Shown here piece after piece: positions 36,123 to 45,131 of a stretch of 56,932 bases of DNA. The position numbers were made by a program, and so were the translations under genes. The notes below the pieces were generated by a model that worked only from the letters and a program-made list of their open reading frames with translations, was not told the origin of the DNA and did no database searches. The stretch covers positions 1-56,932 of the forward strand of contig JADGCN010000009.1 in the NCBI GenBank assembly GCA_015228975.1. Direction: 5' to 3'. The stretch is from Magnetococcales bacterium. GTDB lineage: Bacteria > Pseudomonadota > Magnetococcia > Magnetococcales > UBA8363. Numbering within the stretch: position 1 is the first letter of the stretch; every line of letters starts with the position of its first letter.

Positions 36123-38336
36123 TTGCCCATAGAAGATCAATTTGATGTTCCCTTCATAGCCCGAATGGCGTTGAAGGAGAAGCAAGTTCAACAGAACTAC
36201 CGACCCATCATTGCCGTACATAAATGGTTTGCGCGCCGTCCTGGGACCCTCTTTCGTGGCCTTCTGCTCAGTGAATTTGGTGAGGGACCGGTTGCCGATG
36301 CCTTCTTTCGTTCCCACACCTTTCCAGGCATCAAGGTGGCCGATCCGTTTATGGGTGGTGGAACACCCCTGTTGGAAGCCAATCGCATCGGGTGCGATGT
36401 TATCGGATTCGATATCAACCCCATGTCCGCTTGGATCGTGCATGAAGAGATTGAGCCTCTCGACTTATCAGCCTACCATTCTACTGCCGAAGCCTTATTG
36501 CGCTTCTTGGACCAGAAGGTCGGCGGTCTGCAAACGACTTGTTGTACGCTTTGCGGCCACGCTTCAGCCTCTGCCAAAAGCTATCTGTGGGTCAAGACAC
36601 TACCCTGTGAGGAATGTGGAAGGGATGTCAACCTTTTTCCAGGTTTCCTGGTAGCGAAGGATCGACGTCACACAAAAAATGTTCTGCTTTGCCCGCAATG
36701 CGGAGAACTCTGCGAAGTTGACGATTTATCCGATCCGGGTTCTTGCCATGTTTGTCATGGTGTTTTAAGCCTGGAAGGCGTTGCCAGGAAGGGGCATTGC
36801 AATTGTCATCATTGTGGACGGAGAAACACCTATCCCCGACCTGATGCAGGACCACCTGAACACCGGATGTTCGCCATTGAGTACCATTGCCACCATTGCA
36901 AGGTGGGGCACAAAGGGCGGTTCTTTAAAAAGCCCGATCCAGGGGATCTGGAAGCGTATGCTTTGGCGGAACGTCAGTGGCAGGCGATGGAGGCCCGGTT
37001 TGTGCCTGTGGAAGACATCCCTTTGGGAGACGAGACGGGCCGGTTGCATCGGTGGGGTTATCGGCGCTACCGGGATATGTTCAATGCCCGGCAATTGCTG
37101 GGTTTGGAATGGAGCGCCCGGTTTATTGAAAAGGTGGGTGACGCACGTATTCGGCGTGCTTTGGCTACAAATCTGTCGGATCTGCTGCGCTACCAGAACA
37201 TGCTTTGCCGTTATGATGTTATGGCGCTGAAGGCCTTGGACATCTTTTCCATTCACGGTTTCCCCGTGGGGTTGGTCCAGTGTGAATCCAACCTGCTTGG
37301 AATAGCGAATGGCCGGGGTGTCAACGTGGGCAGCGGTGGATGGCGGAACATCATCGACAAGTATTCTAAGGCCAAGGCGTATTGCGATCACCCATTTGAA
37401 GTGGACCATCGCGGATCTCGTAAGGTCCAGATTCCCATTCATGGGGAGTGGATTGGCGAAGCCCGACTCAACGGCAAGGCGTTTTCTCCACGCCAAGTTC
37501 AGTTGCAGTGCCAAAGCGCCACAACTGCTGATCTGCCGGAAAACAGCCTGGATGCGGTTTTTACCGATCCCCCTTATTTCGGTAATGTGCAGTACGGCGA
37601 ATTGATGGATTTTTGTTTCGTCTGGTTGAAGCGTCTGGCCAGGGACGATTTGGTAAGGTGGGGTGGGGATACATCCAAGCATGCCGATGAGCTTACGGGC
37701 AATGCAACCCAGGCGCGAGGCCTTGAACATTTTACCACTGGGTTGTCCGTGGTCTATTCCAGGATGGCCAAGGCGCTGAAACCCGGCGCTCCTCTAGCCT
37801 TCACCTATCATCATAACCGGCTGGAGGCCTATGGTGCGGTCGGCGTGGCTATCCTTGATGCTGGTTTGACCTGCTCGACTTCTATTCCCTGTCCTGCGGA
37901 AATGGGTGGCTCTATTCACATCCATGGAACAGGTTCATCCATCGTGGACACGGTCTTCGTTTGCCGTAAGCATGGCCATGTGGATGCCCGGCAATTGTTC
38001 TACGATACCGAACAGTTGCTTGATATTGTTGACAGGGACCTCGAAGCTTTACGTCTGGGAGGTGTCCAGCCAACATTGGGCGATATTCGCTGTATCCTGT
38101 TCGGTCATTTGACGCGCATGGGCGTTTGGAACCTGCGGAAAACGTGGGAGCCTGGCCTGCCCGTCGAACAAAAGCTGCATAGATTTACTCAGGCACTTCA
38201 ATGGCTCCCTGATTTTTCCAGAGTTCTTGACCGGGCTGGTAAGGAGCAAGATGATGATCGGCATCTCGGCGGTCTGTTTGCTGGTCGTCCTTTTCGTTCA
38301 TCATCCCTGGAGGGCAATCATGCCGTTTCCTTTTGA
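36123..38336 (+). CDS. Zinc-ribbon adenine-specific-type DNA methyltransferase (COG1743-like)
   Basis: A 737-residue predicted DNA N6-adenine or N4-cytosine methyltransferase. Motifs: HKWFARRPG (33-41), the SAM-binding DPFMGGGTPLLEA (74-86) with the acidic FDINP (96-100), and the catalytic TDPPYFGNVQYGEL (481-494). Between them (about 140-265) are at least six Cys pairs (CTLC, CEEC, CPQC, CHVC, CHHC, CHHC), i.e. several zinc ribbons likely to bind DNA. The only usable start is TTG at 36123, after an in-frame stop at 36111; the TAGG before it is a weak ribosome-binding site. Its end overlaps the nuclease gene by 17 bases. The pairing suggests restriction-modification or another defence use. 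Confidence 0.88.
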   Translation: MPIEDQFDVPFIARMALKEKQVQQNYRPIIAVHKWFARRPGTLFRGLLLSEFGEGPVADAFFRSHTFPGIKVADPFMGGGTPLLEANRIGCDVIGFDINPMSAWIVHEEIEPLDLSAYHSTAEALLRFLDQKVGGLQTTCCTLCGHASASAKSYLWVKTLPCEECGRDVNLFPGFLVAKDRRHTKNVLLCPQCGELCEVDDLSDPGSCHVCHGVLSLEGVARKGHCNCHHCGRRNTYPRPDAGPPEHRMFAIEYHCHHCKVGHKGRFFKKPDPGDLEAYALAERQWQAMEARFVPVEDIPLGDETGRLHRWGYRRYRDMFNARQLLGLEWSARFIEKVGDARIRRALATNLSDLLRYQNMLCRYDVMALKALDIFSIHGFPVGLVQCESNLLGIANGRGVNVGSGGWRNIIDKYSKAKAYCDHPFEVDHRGSRKVQIPIHGEWIGEARLNGKAFSPRQVQLQCQSATTADLPENSLDAVFTDPPYFGNVQYGELMDFCFVWLKRLARDDLVRWGGDTSKHADELTGNATQARGLEHFTTGLSVVYSRMAKALKPGAPLAFTYHHNRLEAYGAVGVAILDAGLTCSTSIPCPAEMGGSIHIHGTGSSIVDTVFVCRKHGHVDARQLFYDTEQLLDIVDRDLEALRLGGVQPTLGDIRCILFGHLTRMGVWNLRKTWEPGLPVEQKLHRFTQALQWLPDFSRVLDRAGKEQDDDRHLGGLFAGRPFRSSSLEGNHAVSF

Positions 38337-39372
38337 GATCCCTTTCGAAGAAGTTCGGGGAAATTTGGATCATTATGTTGATGAAGTCTTCGGTTGCCTC
38401 CAGTCGGAATTTCTCGTATTGCCCAAAGGGCCAGGATTCGTTGAATACCCGCTTTTCGAGGAGGGATTTGAGGCACTGAAGAAGGCGACTGGGAATTTCC
38501 ATGATTTTTCCCCCGAACGGGTTTATCATGTCGTTGTGACATACCCTATGGCTTTGATTCTTCTCCGCTGCATGTTGGGTTTTACACCGCCGGAGTGGGC
38601 CTATGTGGCGACCCAAAGAACGGGGGTTGAAGTGACCCAGGGGGCTGTTCGTTCCCTGGATCGAAAGATCCGCATGAATCCTCGTGTTCCTCTTGCTGGG
38701 ATACGAGGCGGACTGACCATGCAACGGGTGCAAGCCCTGGTTGAAACAGCCTGCGTCTTGTTGGTGGAAGGCGCACCGTCGGTTCCAGACGACAAGCTAC
38801 ACCGTCTGAACAAGGCCGATACCATGGCTGGCTTGGTAGGTCTGCGGTCCATGGTCAATCTGGGTGTTCCCTATCCTGTTTTGCTTTATGAACGATTTTT
38901 GGGACGTCCTTTCGCGGGACACCGAGACTCGGTGAGTGAATTGGTTGGTGATATGCTGGAAAACGCCATTGAGGAAGTTCTGCACCGGGCGGGCATCAGC
39001 TTCCGCAAGACCAAACGGGCACAACGTCTGCCAGGGTTTGATCAAGCGCCCGATTTTATTATACCCAATGAGTTCAACCCGAAGGTGATCATCGAAGCCA
39101 AACTGACGGAGGATGATGGCACGGCTCGGGTTAAGGTGACCCGGGTACAGCATTTGAGTCAATTGAGTTTGGAGGGTCAGTCCCTAAATTCTCCGAAGTA
39201 TGAGGTGATCGCTTGTATTGCCGGACGCGGATTCGGTGTACGGCGGGAAGATATGAAAAAGTTACTCTTGGCTACCCGTGGCAAGGTGTTCACCCTACAG
39301 AATATGAACCAGCTGATCGATAAATCCTCATTGAAATGTTTTCGTACTTTGAACTTACCAGAATCCTTATAG
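38320..39372 (+). CDS. Putative PD-(D/E)XK restriction-type endonuclease
   Basis: A 350-residue protein not assigned to a named family. Near the C-terminus it has APDFIIP then KVIIEAKL (residues 243-262), which fits a PD-(D/E)XK catalytic core: Asp245, Glu259, Lys261. An upstream helix with Glu217/Glu218 may complete the site. The N-terminal 200 residues show no recognised domain. The start at ATG 38320 has GGAGGG six bases upstream and overlaps the methyltransferase gene; a longer in-frame start (38227) would add a spurious hydrophobic stretch. Overlap with the methyltransferase implies coupled production of a cognate nuclease. Confidence 0.7.
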   Translation: MPFPFEIPFEEVRGNLDHYVDEVFGCLQSEFLVLPKGPGFVEYPLFEEGFEALKKATGNFHDFSPERVYHVVVTYPMALILLRCMLGFTPPEWAYVATQRTGVEVTQGAVRSLDRKIRMNPRVPLAGIRGGLTMQRVQALVETACVLLVEGAPSVPDDKLHRLNKADTMAGLVGLRSMVNLGVPYPVLLYERFLGRPFAGHRDSVSELVGDMLENAIEEVLHRAGISFRKTKRAQRLPGFDQAPDFIIPNEFNPKVIIEAKLTEDDGTARVKVTRVQHLSQLSLEGQSLNSPKYEVIACIAGRGFGVRREDMKKLLLATRGKVFTLQNMNQLIDKSSLKCFRTLNLPESL

Positions 39373-39381
39373 GAATATGAA

Positions 39382-39765
39382 TTGAAAATAGTTTCTATAT
39401 TCAATAATAAGGGTGGCGTTGGAAAGACAACGCTGACTTTTCATTTGGCACATGCCCTGGCGGTGATGGGGCACAAAACACTGCTTATCGACCTGGATCT
39501 GCAGTGTAATTTAACTGTTCACGGTTTAGAACAGGAGGAGTTACATGATATATGTAAATCTGAGGATAAATTTAATGTTGTCGATAACTTCTGCGAGAGT
39601 GTTTATTGTACCATTGCACAACATGTGTTGGTCGTTACTCTCTGGGACGAAGTGACCACCTGCGTGAAGAGGAGTCGGTTACCAAATGTCCAGGGAGTAC
39701 CCATGATCGAAAATAACGAAGGGGTGAGGTTCGTTCCGGGTCATGATCGATTGTGGGAATATTAG
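39382..39765 (+). pseudogene. Truncated ParA/Soj-type ATPase
   Basis: A 127-residue fragment beginning [20 protein letters not shown], with a deviant Walker A (KGGVGKTT) typical of ParA, and then [12 protein letters not shown] (canonical DxDPQ, here Pro replaced by Leu). ParA-type ATPases are usually 200-300 residues. The catalytic Asp of the later DTSP/DxxP region and the C-terminal half are absent. The end reads [13 protein letters not shown], followed by TAG, and only 24 bases separate it from the end of the Rpn gene. The start is TTG 39382 with AGGA eight bases upstream. It is lower in GC than its neighbours. It may be a relic, or a short form with a new role. Confidence 0.75.
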
Positions 39766-39789
39766 CGATATTTCCTTGAGAAATTGATG

Positions 39790-40848
39790 TCACGTTTTGT
39801 CTGAGAAAACATCATCCAGGGATTGAGCGTCCAGAATGCGGTCGGTCCATGTCTCGATTTTTTCCAAGGAAGCAACCTTCAGTTTTTCTTCCACCAAGTT
39901 TGGGAGTTTGGGACCGAGTTTTTTTTGGAGGAGACGGAGAAAGGTGCGAGTGGCTTCTTCCCGAAGCCCTTCCCGAAGTCCTTCCCGAAGCCCTTCCTGC
40001 CGTCCTTCCTGCCGTCCTTCCTGTCGCCCTTCCTGTCGCCCTTCCTGCCGCTCTCTCTGCAGCACTATCTGTGTCCATTTGTTATCTTTATTGGCAATAA
40101 CATCTCGTGCAAATTGTGACATCATGTTTTCCTCCTCCTCCGGTCGAACTTGCCGGATAATTTCTCGGATGGTTTGTTCGTCGTAGCTTCCATAGGTCTC
40201 AACGATGTAGCGAATGATGACGTATTGCTCTTCCGGCACTTCCAAAAGAGCCTCGACCAGCAACTCTTTGATCTCCCCTTGCCGACCTTCCCGAGTCGCA
40301 TATTTTACCGCCAGTAACCAAGCTCTCAGTCGGGGGTGTCTGGACAACATCCGATCTTCGATCTTGCCAAGATCCATGACTACGAAGCGAAGGTTCAGAA
40401 GCCATGGTTTCCAACCTGCCTCAGTATCTACCAAAGCCAGAAATTCATCAGGGATACGCCACTCCGATGCCCCATGATAAAAGACAAAGGGGACGATAGG
40501 TGGCATTATTTCCCAATCGGGATTGTCGCGTTCCCACTGTTTCCACCATTCGACCGTGTACTTGACAACTTGCCATCCTACCCGACGGTCTGGAAAGCTC
40601 TTATGCTCAATCAGAACATACAAAAGCGCTGTCCGACCTGTGATTGTTTTTGCCTGAAAAAGCCGATCAGTCAGATGACTGCGCAATTCCTCATCAACGA
40701 AAGATCCATTCACCAGAATCGGAGGTTCAGGTGACAATAACGCGGATATTTCCTTTGGCAAGCGTTCGTGCAGCAGGTCTCCAGCTTTTCCTGGATCGGA
40801 AAGCAGAGCTTTTACAAATCGGTCATGCGGTTGCGCGATATCGGTCAT
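39790..40848 (-). CDS. Rpn family recombination-promoting nuclease / putative transposase (YhgA-like)
   Basis: A 352-residue protein of the Rpn/YhgA group. The N-terminal nuclease-like domain includes PHDRFVKALLSDP and a PD-(D/E)XK-type core (DRLFQAKT then VLIEHKS, residues 61 and 81-83). A C-terminal DUF4351-like region (about 290-350) follows a low-complexity linker of five RQEG and two LREG units. Rpn proteins promote RecA-independent recombination in E. coli and vary at such repeats. ATG 40848 is preferred to the in-frame TTG at 40854. It is convergent with the ParA remnant. Confidence 0.88.
   Translation of the reverse strand: MTDIAQPHDRFVKALLSDPGKAGDLLHERLPKEISALLSPEPPILVNGSFVDEELRSHLTDRLFQAKTITGRTALLYVLIEHKSFPDRRVGWQVVKYTVEWWKQWERDNPDWEIMPPIVPFVFYHGASEWRIPDEFLALVDTEAGWKPWLLNLRFVVMDLGKIEDRMLSRHPRLRAWLLAVKYATREGRQGEIKELLVEALLEVPEEQYVIIRYIVETYGSYDEQTIREIIRQVRPEEEENMMSQFARDVIANKDNKWTQIVLQRERQEGRQEGRQEGRQEGRQEGLREGLREGLREEATRTFLRLLQKKLGPKLPNLVEEKLKVASLEKIETWTDRILDAQSLDDVFSDKT
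39967..40050 (-). repeat. Seven tandem 12-bp units inside the Rpn gene
   Basis: Seven consecutive 12-base units of the form CCCTTCCTGCCG (plus-strand reading, with CCGAAG and TGTCG variants) encode the RQEG/LREG repeats of the linker. The unit is a multiple of three, so copy-number changes would lengthen or shorten the linker without shifting frame. Confidence 0.9.
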
Positions 40849-41020
40849 TAACAAAGCCCTGGGATCAAGGCATTCAAGAAATCATTATTTAAGCCTATGG
40901 CCATTTTTTGCATCGATCTGTTGCACAGTCGTGCCCCGGACGAAATTGTCCCCGATTTTTCGGCTGTCGTCCACTGGAATCGTCCTGAGCCATTTTGTTG
41001 GATCTTCCCTTGAAGATGGG
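40849..41020. other. Short intergenic region between the Rpn gene and the Anbu cluster
   Basis: 172 bases downstream of the DUF2126 gene and upstream of the Rpn gene, both on the minus strand. A small inverted repeat (CCGA...TCGG, near 40953-40964) is present without a T-run suited to termination. I see no gene. Confidence 0.4.
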
Positions 41021-44000
41021 TTATTGCTTGATGGAACCTGTTTTTCCCATGGGAAAGATGCGTCGCAGATCCAATGTTGTCGATAACTCCCGTGTGGTGG
41101 TCAGGGGGTCGTCGCGCAGTAAGAGCTGACCACTCCCTTCCGGGACGAAGCGGCCACTGGCGGGTGGGGGTGGGGTGGTTTGCCAGGTTCCCAGGGTGTG
41201 CCCATGTTCCCAAAAGCGGCTGAAACGCCGGGATTCCGCTTCCAGACCATTGATGGGGAAGGTGTCGTAGTGCCGTCCACCCGGATGAGCGACATGATAG
41301 CTGCATCCGCCAATGGCGCGTTGATTCCACAGGTCGATGACGTCAAAAACCAGGGGAGAGTGGACCGGCATCAGCGGATGGAGCCCCGATGGTGGTTGCC
41401 AGGCCTTGAAACGGACTCCGGCAACGTATTCCCCGTTGATACCTGTGGAGCGCAACGGTAACCGGTAGCCGTTGCAGCTTACCCCATGCCGCTCCGGGAC
41501 AATTCCCGAAACTTTCACCTGTAACCGTTCCACGGAAGAATCGACGAAACGGGCGGTCCCTTGCCGGGTCGTTTCCTCACCCAAAACATGCCAAGGTTCC
41601 AAAGCTTGCCGCAATTCCAGGGTGACGGTCCCGTACTGAACCGATCCCAGAGTGGGAAAGCGAAAGGATAAAAACGGGTCGAGCCAGGATGGATCGAACG
41701 GATAGCCGGCTTGGTTCATCTCCTCGACCACGTGACGCAAATCGGATTCAACAAAGAAAGGGAGCATGAATTGATCATGCAAGGCACTGCCCCAGCGGAT
41801 CAGGGGGTGACGATACGGTTGCCGCCAAAACCAGGCGACAAAAATTCTGAGCATCAAGGCTTGTACCAGACTCATGTAAGCGTGCGGCGGCATTTCAAAG
41901 GCGCGCAATTCCAACAAACCCAAACGACCCGCATAGCCTTCGGGGGAATAGAGTTTGTCGATACAAAATTCGGCGCGATGGGTATTGCCGGTGAGATCGA
42001 CCAGGAGGTGCCTGAGCAGGCGATCCGCCAGCCAAGGGCGAGAAACCATCCCTTCGGGAATTTGGCTCAAGGCGATTTCAAGTTCATGCAAACTGTCCAG
42101 GCGCGCCTCATCGACCCGGGGGGCTTGGCTGGTTGGACCGATGAACAGCCCGGAAAAGAGGTAGGACAAGCCCGGATGATGTTGCCACCAGGTAATCAGG
42201 CTGGCCAACAGGTCGGGGCGTCGCAACAGCGGACTCAAAGAGGGATTGGGGCCGCCAATGGTCATGTGATTACCCCCACCGGTGCCGGTATGTCGGCCAT
42301 CGACAAGAAATTTTTCGGTTCCCAGGCGTGACAGTTTCGCCTCTTCGTACAGGGCAATGGTTTTGTCTTTCAGGGTATCCCACGTGAGGGACGGATGGAT
42401 GTTGACTTCGATGACCCCCGGATCGGGTGTTATGAAAAATCGTTGCAGGCGAACATCTTCGGGTGGCGCATACCCCTCCAGAATCGGGTCGATGCCGGTA
42501 GTGCTGGCGGCGGTTTCGATAGCCTGGATGAGTGCGATGAAACTTTCCAGGCGCACCAAAGGGGGGAGGAACAAGAATAACTTGCCGTCTCGGGGTTCCA
42601 TGGTCAGGGCGGTGCGGACAAATCCCTGGCGATGGCGTCCAACAGGGGGGCGATGGGGCAGGGGAACCTCGGGTGACAATGGGCAACGTTCGGCATCGAC
42701 CGGACTCAGGCCGTGCTGATTCAGGCTATCCAAAGGCAAGCGCAATCCCATGGGCGAGTCGCCGGGGAGCAAAAAAATCTCTTTTTGCCGCACCACCCAG
42801 GGACCGCTGATCCATTCATCCGTATCCACATCGTGATCCAGGGGGAGGAGATACCCCACGGGTTGCCCCAATCCCTGGTGTAACAACCGCGCCAAGCGTC
42901 GTCGTTCCAACGGATCCTTCAGGTTTGCGGTCATGGGATCGCAATCGGCAGGCAAGGTGGCTTCTTTCCAAAGGTGGTAGAACGGGTCTTCGTAAGCCGG
43001 CCTGATAAAGCGATCAATCCCCCCCAACGCTCTTCCCAGTTCGCTCAGAAATCGTTGGGCGGCAGTGGCATCGAGCGATTTTTCCGGCCCGTTGAACAGA
43101 TAGGGCCGGTTCCAAAGGGGGATGCCATCGGTACGGAAGAAACAGCCGTAGCGCCAACGCGGCAACTCTTCCCCCGGATACCATTTGCCTTGGCCCAGAT
43201 GGAGCAATCCCCCCGGGGCGAAACGGTTCCGCAGTCGCTGCAACAGATCCAGGGCCAGGGTACGTTTGTGCAAACCGTCTGCCGCTACGGTCCACTCCGG
43301 GGCGTCCATGTCATCGATGGACACGAAGGTGGGTTCGCCCCCCATCGACAGATGGACTTCTCCCGCCGTCAATTCATCATCCACCTGGTGGCCCAAACAA
43401 TCGATGGCTTGCCATTGTTCCTCGGTGTAGGGTTTGGTGGTTCGCGGAGTTTCCCGAATACGGGTCACCGTGTTTTTAAATTTTAATTCAGTCCGACACG
43501 GATCGGTCAAGCCACTGACCGGGGCGGCACTCGCATAGTGGGGGGTGCAGGCGAGAGGGATGTGTCCCTCTCCGGCGAACAATCCCGAAGTGGGATCCAG
43601 ACCCAACCAACCCGCCCCGGGGACATAGACCTCGCACCAGGCATGCAGATCGGTAAAATCCTGGGAGGGTCCGGAGGGTCCATCCAAGGATTTTTCATCG
43701 GCGGTCAATTGGATCAGGTATCCCGAAACAAAGCGTGCCGCCAAGCCCAGGCGCCGCATCGCCTGCACCAAGGTCCAAGCGCTGTCGCGGCAGGAGCCGG
43801 TTTTTTTACGCAACGTCTCCTCGGTTGTTTGCACCCCGGGTTCCAAGCGGATGGTGTAGCCGATTTCCTGCCACAGGCGGCGATTGATCGCGACTAAAAA
43901 GTCGATGGTGTTGATGTCCTTTTCAAGTTTGATCTCCTTCAGCCAACGTTCCAACAGGGGGCTTTTTTCATCGATGACCAGGTAGGGTGCCAATTCTTCC

Positions 44001-44332
44001 CGCAATTCGGCCGCATAAGAAAAGGGAAAGGTTCGTGCCTCCTCTTCGAGGAAAAAATCGAAGGGATTGATGGTGATCATGGAGACCTTGATTTCCACAT
44101 CCACGATGAGTTCCCGACATTTTTCGGGAAATACCAGACGGGCGTTGTAGTTGCCGAACGGATCCTGGAGCCAGTTCATGAAATGGTTTTCGGGTTGCAC
44201 CTTGATGGAAAAGGCTTCCAGAGGGGTACGGCAATGGGGTGCGGGTCGCAGGCGCAGTACATGGGGCGACAGGGTAATGAAACGGTCGTAGCGATAGTGG
44301 GTGTGATGGTGGATGATAACGCCGATGCTCAT
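41021..44332 (-). CDS. Transglutaminase-like protein fused to DUF2126
   Basis: A 1103-residue protein. Residues about 1-290 are a bacterial transglutaminase-like N-terminal domain plus a papain-like core with the full triad: Cys181 (GSCRDSAW), His230 (LHAW) and Asp246 (GLDPTSG). The remaining 800 residues are DUF2126, with segments such as SMGGEPTFVSIDDMD and GGGNHMTIGG typical of that family. Proteins of this layout are encoded beside Anbu, alpha-E and ATP-grasp genes and are thought to process or ligate peptide tags. Its ATG overlaps the stop of the Anbu gene by four bases. Confidence 0.92.
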   Translation of the reverse strand: MSIGVIIHHHTHYRYDRFITLSPHVLRLRPAPHCRTPLEAFSIKVQPENHFMNWLQDPFGNYNARLVFPEKCRELIVDVEIKVSMITINPFDFFLEEEARTFPFSYAAELREELAPYLVIDEKSPLLERWLKEIKLEKDINTIDFLVAINRRLWQEIGYTIRLEPGVQTTEETLRKKTGSCRDSAWTLVQAMRRLGLAARFVSGYLIQLTADEKSLDGPSGPSQDFTDLHAWCEVYVPGAGWLGLDPTSGLFAGEGHIPLACTPHYASAAPVSGLTDPCRTELKFKNTVTRIRETPRTTKPYTEEQWQAIDCLGHQVDDELTAGEVHLSMGGEPTFVSIDDMDAPEWTVAADGLHKRTLALDLLQRLRNRFAPGGLLHLGQGKWYPGEELPRWRYGCFFRTDGIPLWNRPYLFNGPEKSLDATAAQRFLSELGRALGGIDRFIRPAYEDPFYHLWKEATLPADCDPMTANLKDPLERRRLARLLHQGLGQPVGYLLPLDHDVDTDEWISGPWVVRQKEIFLLPGDSPMGLRLPLDSLNQHGLSPVDAERCPLSPEVPLPHRPPVGRHRQGFVRTALTMEPRDGKLFLFLPPLVRLESFIALIQAIETAASTTGIDPILEGYAPPEDVRLQRFFITPDPGVIEVNIHPSLTWDTLKDKTIALYEEAKLSRLGTEKFLVDGRHTGTGGGNHMTIGGPNPSLSPLLRRPDLLASLITWWQHHPGLSYLFSGLFIGPTSQAPRVDEARLDSLHELEIALSQIPEGMVSRPWLADRLLRHLLVDLTGNTHRAEFCIDKLYSPEGYAGRLGLLELRAFEMPPHAYMSLVQALMLRIFVAWFWRQPYRHPLIRWGSALHDQFMLPFFVESDLRHVVEEMNQAGYPFDPSWLDPFLSFRFPTLGSVQYGTVTLELRQALEPWHVLGEETTRQGTARFVDSSVERLQVKVSGIVPERHGVSCNGYRLPLRSTGINGEYVAGVRFKAWQPPSGLHPLMPVHSPLVFDVIDLWNQRAIGGCSYHVAHPGGRHYDTFPINGLEAESRRFSRFWEHGHTLGTWQTTPPPPASGRFVPEGSGQLLLRDDPLTTTRELSTTLDLRRIFPMGKTGSIKQ

Positions 44333-45102
44333 GCCGGTTCTCCCGTGGTGTCGACTCTGTGACGGTTTGCTTGTTCCCAGGTGAACTCGGGAAGCCTTTG
44401 GAACAGGCGTTTCAGGCCGTTATTCCAGCTTTTGCGCAAGGCGATCAGATAGGGGGTGTTTGCATCGAAGCGGGCATGGATGCCCCCATCGATCTGATTT
44501 TTGCGATACACCATCAGGTCCAGGGGGAGGCCGACGGACAAGTTGGATCGCATGGCGGAATCCATGGAGACCAGGGCGCAACGGGCGGCATTTTCCAAGG
44601 AGGTTTCGTGGGTTATGATACGATCCAGGATGGGTTTGCCATATTTGGTTTCGCCAATCTGCAAGAAGGGATTGTAAGGTGAGGGGGTGATGGGATTACC
44701 CTCGGGATAGATCAGGTAGAGCTGCGGAGCCTGACCGGTGATTTGCCCTCCCAGAATAAAGGTGGCATCGAAACGTGCATCGGAATGAGCCTTGCTTGTA
44801 TACTGTTCCTGAATGGCTATACTCAATCGACCGATGTGATGGGCCGCTTCTTCCATATTGTCGACGTTGGCCAGAGAAGGGGTGTGACTGTCGTTGAGTT
44901 GCGCCTCGCGTTGCAAATGGCTGACCACCGCCTGGGTTGTTGCCAGATTGCCGGATGACAGCAGGGCCATATGGCGCTCGTTGGCCCAGGTGAAGGCATG
45001 GGTTTTGGTATAACAGGCTATTTGGTCGACGCCGGCATTGGTACGTGAATCAGAAGCCAGAACGATGCCGTCATCCAGTAAAATTCCAACGCAATAGGTC
45101 AT
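44329..45102 (-). CDS. Anbu (bacterial proteasome-related) peptidase
   Basis: A 257-residue Ntn-hydrolase of the Anbu/proteasome-like family. After removal of Met1 the N-terminal nucleophile would be Thr2 (M-T-Y-C-V-G). Other signatures are DDGIVLASDSRTNAGVD (about 9-25), which includes the conserved Asp and the Ser-Arg-Thr-Asn-Ala-Gly loop, and FILGGQITG. It should assemble into a self-compartmentalised ring. The open frame continues far upstream, but the family start is ATG 45102 with AAGGAAAG before it. Only 29 bases separate it from the divergent ATP-grasp/alpha-E gene. Confidence 0.93.
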   Translation of the reverse strand: MTYCVGILLDDGIVLASDSRTNAGVDQIACYTKTHAFTWANERHMALLSSGNLATTQAVVSHLQREAQLNDSHTPSLANVDNMEEAAHHIGRLSIAIQEQYTSKAHSDARFDATFILGGQITGQAPQLYLIYPEGNPITPSPYNPFLQIGETKYGKPILDRIITHETSLENAARCALVSMDSAMRSNLSVGLPLDLMVYRKNQIDGGIHARFDANTPYLIALRKSWNNGLKRLFQRLPEFTWEQANRHRVDTTGEPA

Positions 45103-45131
45103 GATACTTTCCTTGATGAGGAGTTGCATGG

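Noticed and set aside
39967-40050. Short tandem units considered as a CRISPR-like array
   Set aside because: Units are 12 bases with no spacers and lie in frame inside the Rpn gene.
40953-40964. Inverted repeat after the DUF2126 gene as an intrinsic terminator
   Set aside because: The stem is only four pairs and there is no T-run on the correct side.
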